From: Oscillospiraceae bacterium
GTDB taxonomy: Bacteria > Bacillota > Clostridia > Oscillospirales > Oscillospiraceae
Assembly (NCBI GenBank): GCA_031264545.1
Contig: JAISDV010000044.1
Coordinates: 1 to 7,905, forward strand
DNA length: 7,905 nt
Reading direction: 5' to 3'
The position numbers and the translations under genes are program-made. The notes under the pieces were generated by a model. It ran no database searches and was not told the origin of the DNA. It saw only the letters and a program-made list of their open reading frames with translations. Of the stretch, positions 5,720-7,905 are shown piece by piece (positions within the stretch are counted from its first letter, which is position 1; every line of letters starts with the position of its first letter).

Positions 5720-7905
5720 TTACGGCTCGCCGTCAGGCTCCGCCAACTCACTTGGCGTCTGCCAGCCGCTGAGACCGCTGGGCAGCGCCTTGGAGAACAT
5801 AAGCTGGCGCAGCAGCGTACCGGATTCCCGCGCGTAGATGGCGAGGATGTTATCCCCCGCGTTCAGCTGTACGGCTGTCGGGCAATAGGTCCACTTTGCG
5901 CCGATGCTCGCGGTATAAAACTTATATGCCCCATTGACGACGACGTGGAAGGAGTCGGAATTTTCATTCGGCGTGTTGGAGAAGTAGCTGAAATAGTAGG
6001 AGCCGGCCTCGGTTACGTTTATCTTAAAGGACAGGCTGGGCACCTTTCCCTCCAGGGCGCTCACTGTAGTATCAGTCCAGGCCCACTTCGTCACGCCGTC
6101 CGTCCCCGGTACGGCGTTCGTGCCGACCGGGGTCAGCTGGATGCTGGTGTCTCCCTCGACCGCTGCCCAAGCGAAGGTAGTTCCAGAATAGGCGGGTTTT
6201 GCGGACACGTTGCTGTGGTTCGCGTAGGGCTCGCCCAGCAGCGCATCCACGGCGTTGATGACGACGGTCCCGTCCGCGCCGGGCAGATAGGCTGCCTTCT
6301 CGCTGTCAAACGCCGGCGGCTCCGCCAACTCACTTGGCGTCTGCCAGCCGCTGAGATTGCTGGGCTGCGCCTTAGAGAGCATGAGCTGGCGCAGCAGCGT
6401 GCCGGACTCCCGGCCATAGATGGTGAGGATATTCTCCCCCGCGTCCAGTGTCACGGCTGTCGGGCAATAGGTCCACTTTGCGCCGATGCTTGAGGTCTGG
6501 AACTTATATGCCCCGTTGACGACGACGTGGAAGGAGTCTGAGTTTTCGTTCGGCGTGTTGGAGAAGAAACTGAAATAATAGTTTCCGGCCTCGGCCACGT
6601 TTACTTTGAAGGATATGCTGGGCACCTTTCCCTCCAGGGCGCTCATTGTAGTATCAGTCCAGGCCCACTTCGTCACGCCGTCCGTCCCCGGTACGGCGTT
6701 CGTGCCGACCGGGGTCAGCTGGAGACTCTGCCCAACCTCGACCGCCACCCAAGCGAAGGTGGTTCCAGAATAGGCGGGTTTTGCGGACACGTTGCTGTGG
6801 TTTGCGTAGGGCTCGTTCACCAGCGCGTCCACGGCGTTGATGACGATGGTCCCATCCGCGTCGGGCAGGTAAGCCGCCTTTTCGCTGTCAAACGTCGGCG
6901 GCTCCGGAGGTTCCGGGGGCGGCTGCAGGATCCCGCTGAGCTCGCTTGCCGCCTGCCAGCCGCTGAGGCCGCTGGGCTGTATCCTGGAGAGCATGAGCTG
7001 GCGCAGCAGCGTACCGGACTCCCGGCCATAGATGGTGAGAACATTCTCCCCCGCCTTGAGCGTCACGGGCGCCGCATAGGTCCACCTTGCGCCGATGGCC
7101 CCGGTCTGGAACTGGTATACCCCATTGACGGCGACGTGGAAAGAGTCTGTGTTGTCGCTCGGCGAATTAGAGAAGAAGCTGAAATAATAGGCGCCGGCCT
7201 CGGCCGCGTTCACCTTGAAGGATATGCTGGGCGCCTTTCCCTCCAGGAGGCTCACCGAGGTGTCGAGCCACCGCCACTTATCCACGCCGTCCGTCCCCGG
7301 CATGACGCTTGTGCTGACCGGGGTCAGCTGGAGGCTTCTCTCCTCCTCGACAGCCACCCAGGCGAAGTCGGTTCCGATATAGAGCGGAGTCGCGCATACG
7401 TTGCTGTGGTTTGCGTAGGGCTCGCTGAGCAGCGCGTCCACGGCGTTGATGACGATGGTCCCGCTGGCGTCGGGCTGGTAGTAGAGCCCGGCGAAAACGT
7501 TGACCGTGACGGTGAAGGTCTTCTGCACCGGCTCGCAGTCCTCCGCGGTCGCGGTCACAGTCACAGTCGTACTGCCCGCGCCGGCGGGGGTCACGGTGAA
7601 TTTGCCGTCTGAGACCGGGGAGACAGTCACCACGCCCGTATTGCCGGAGACCGCCGTAAAGCTGACGGCCGCTTCGTTGGTAGTTGTCGCGGAGAGGACG
7701 ACCTCTTTCCCACCGTCGATGGTGGTCATATGGACGCCGGCGAGGTCCCCCATCGTGATTTTCGGCGGCAGCAGCTTACGCTGGCCGGGGGCCTGCAGCC
7801 CGCTCAGGCTTCGCGTGGTGTTTGACAGAAGAAGCTGATTGATCAGGAACCCGTCCTCACGGGCGTAAATGGTAATCGTATGCTCGCCCGCGCTCAGGCT
7901 GACCT
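5720..7905 (-). CDS. Modular extracellular protein with Ig-like domain and repeated CBM-like modules, C-terminal part
   Basis: The 5' end is outside the window: the frame stays open to base 7905, so the methionine codon at 7753 is internal. 727 complete residues are visible. Residues 1-39 are the end of one module (VSLSAGEHTITIYARE, then LSGLQAP). Residues about 47-135 are a bacterial Ig-like domain rich in Val and Thr. Three full modules follow at 142-344, 345-538 and 539-727. Each has the pattern TIVINAVDAL, EPYANHSNV, LTPV...PGTDGV.KW.W.DT, EGK.PS.SFK.N, DSFHV.VNG and AGEN.LTIYGRESGTLLRQLML, then SGWQ. The DSFHV.VNG and final LTIYGRESGTLL strands resemble CBM6/CBM35 or GH115 C-terminal beta-sandwich modules, suggesting glycan binding outside the cell; that is by-eye inference. 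Only one module pair is joined by a Pro/Glu-rich linker. The protein ends right after the last module, with no LPXTG motif, SLH repeat, dockerin or C-terminal membrane segment. Any catalytic domain or anchor must lie upstream. Confidence 0.85.
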   Translation of the reverse strand, partial: VSLSAGEHTITIYAREDGFLINQLLLSNTTRSLSGLQAPGQRKLLPPKITMGDLAGVHMTTIDGGKEVVLSATTTNEAAVSFTAVSGNTGVVTVSPVSDGKFTVTPAGAGSTTVTVTATAEDCEPVQKTFTVTVNVFAGLYYQPDASGTIVINAVDALLSEPYANHSNVCATPLYIGTDFAWVAVEEERSLQLTPVSTSVMPGTDGVDKWRWLDTSVSLLEGKAPSISFKVNAAEAGAYYFSFFSNSPSDNTDSFHVAVNGVYQFQTGAIGARWTYAAPVTLKAGENVLTIYGRESGTLLRQLMLSRIQPSGLSGWQAASELSGILQPPPEPPEPPTFDSEKAAYLPDADGTIVINAVDALVNEPYANHSNVSAKPAYSGTTFAWVAVEVGQSLQLTPVGTNAVPGTDGVTKWAWTDTTMSALEGKVPSISFKVNVAEAGNYYFSFFSNTPNENSDSFHVVVNGAYKFQTSSIGAKWTYCPTAVTLDAGENILTIYGRESGTLLRQLMLSKAQPSNLSGWQTPSELAEPPAFDSEKAAYLPGADGTVVINAVDALLGEPYANHSNVSAKPAYSGTTFAWAAVEGDTSIQLTPVGTNAVPGTDGVTKWAWTDTTVSALEGKVPSLSFKINVTEAGSYYFSYFSNTPNENSDSFHVVVNGAYKFYTASIGAKWTYCPTAVQLNAGDNILAIYARESGTLLRQLMFSKALPSGLSGWQTPSELAEPDGEP
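5723..6289 (-). repeat. CBM-like module repeat, third complete copy (C-terminal)
   Basis: Encodes residues 539-727 of the visible protein, from YLPGADGTVVINAVDAL to the C-terminus. It aligns with the copy at 6290-6871 at a constant offset of 582 bases without gaps. Bases 6035-6141 match 6617-6723 with one mismatch (6064), and 5736-5774 match 6318-6356 exactly. Confidence 0.85.
6290..6871 (-). repeat. CBM-like module repeat, second complete copy
   Basis: 194 codons, residues 345-538 of the visible protein, beginning YLPDADGTIVINAVDAL. It is the closest relative of the C-terminal copy. Both have TYCPTAV before the AGEN/AGDN strand and a short linker ending ELAEPPAFDSEKAA. Confidence 0.85.
6872..7480 (-). 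repeat. CBM-like module repeat, first complete copy
   Basis: 203 codons, residues 142-344, beginning YQPDASGTIVINAVDALL. It is the most diverged of the three full copies (for example NVCATPLYIG where the others have NVSAKPAYSG). It is 27 bases longer than the second copy because of a Pro/Glu-rich linker (PPPEPPEPP) at its end, partly offset by a one-residue deletion in TYAAPVTL. Confidence 0.8.
7493..7765 (-). other. Ig-like domain in the surface protein
   Basis: Residues about 47-135 of the visible protein run from PKITMGDLAG to KTFTVTVN. Alternating Val/Thr strands, with VVTVSPVSDGKFTVTPAGAG and STTVTVTATA near the middle and end, are typical of bacterial Ig-like (BIG-type) spacer domains of surface proteins. 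It separates a first, incomplete module from the three tandem ones. The Pfam family cannot be fixed by eye. Confidence 0.6.
7787..7905 (-). repeat. End of a fourth CBM-like module copy, cut by the window edge
   Basis: Residues 1-39 (AGEHTITIYAREDGFLINQL, then LLLSNTTRSLSGLQAP) align with the closing strands AGEN.LTIYGRESGTLLRQLMLS...LSGWQ of the three complete modules. The protein thus has at least four copies, with the Ig-like domain between this one and the next. Confidence 0.75.

Noticed and set aside
5720..7480. Repeated DNA that could suggest a CRISPR array or tandem mobile element
   Set aside because: The period is 582-609 bases, the frame is preserved and the copies encode a protein domain. 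These are coding module repeats.
6797..7612. A 271-codon plus-strand open frame opposite the module repeats, and a similar one at 5945-6493
   Set aside because: Both are antisense to a clear repeat protein and repeat the same peptides because the sense strand is repetitive. They have no ribosome binding site or recognisable family.
5720..7753. Taking the methionine codon at 7753 as the start of the surface protein
   Set aside because: The frame is open upstream to the window edge and encodes a further module end homologous to the other copies, so this methionine is internal.

Overview
The window reads as a chromosomal housekeeping segment from a fairly GC-rich Gram-positive bacterium of the Clostridia. 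I infer an Oscillospiraceae-like gut anaerobe. The grounds are the low-GC-Gram-positive cluster hprK-murB-rapZ-yvcK-whiA-dnaE, the bifunctional HPr kinase/phosphorylase, a four-cysteine L28 ribosomal protein and AGGAG-type ribosome binding sites. All genes lie on the minus strand, so transcription runs from high to low coordinates.

In transcription order: (1) 7905-5720 is the 3' part of a large gene for a modular extracellular protein. It has one Ig-like domain and at least four copies of a roughly 194-residue carbohydrate-binding-like beta-sandwich module, three of them complete. The gene start is outside the window. (2) 5719-5492 is an intergenic stretch with a strong stem-loop and a good vegetative promoter for rpmB. 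(3) rpmB (L28) follows, then a classical intrinsic terminator. (4) A second vegetative promoter starts the cluster hprK, murB, rapZ, yvcK, whiA and the 5' end of dnaE, with gaps of 33, 53, 67, 35 and 189 bases.

The cluster joins carbon-catabolite signalling (HprK), peptidoglycan precursor synthesis (MurB), and three regulators that usually travel together: RapZ, an NTPase/RNA-binding protein; YvcK, a UDP-GlcNAc-binding factor controlling precursor supply; and WhiA, a cell-division-linked DNA-binding protein. The replicative polymerase gene dnaE comes last.

Two things go beyond routine annotation. The 189-base gap between whiA and dnaE is almost filled by a 160-bp imperfect palindrome (161-320) with 18-bp terminal inverted repeats. 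A diverged fragment of the same sequence (3207-3242) sits at the murB stop codon, so this looks like a dispersed, possibly mobile, palindromic repeat. Second, the last two modules of the surface protein share 107 bases with a single mismatch, which points to recent duplication or gene conversion. I found no CRISPR array, RNA gene, transposase, toxin-antitoxin pair or defence system.
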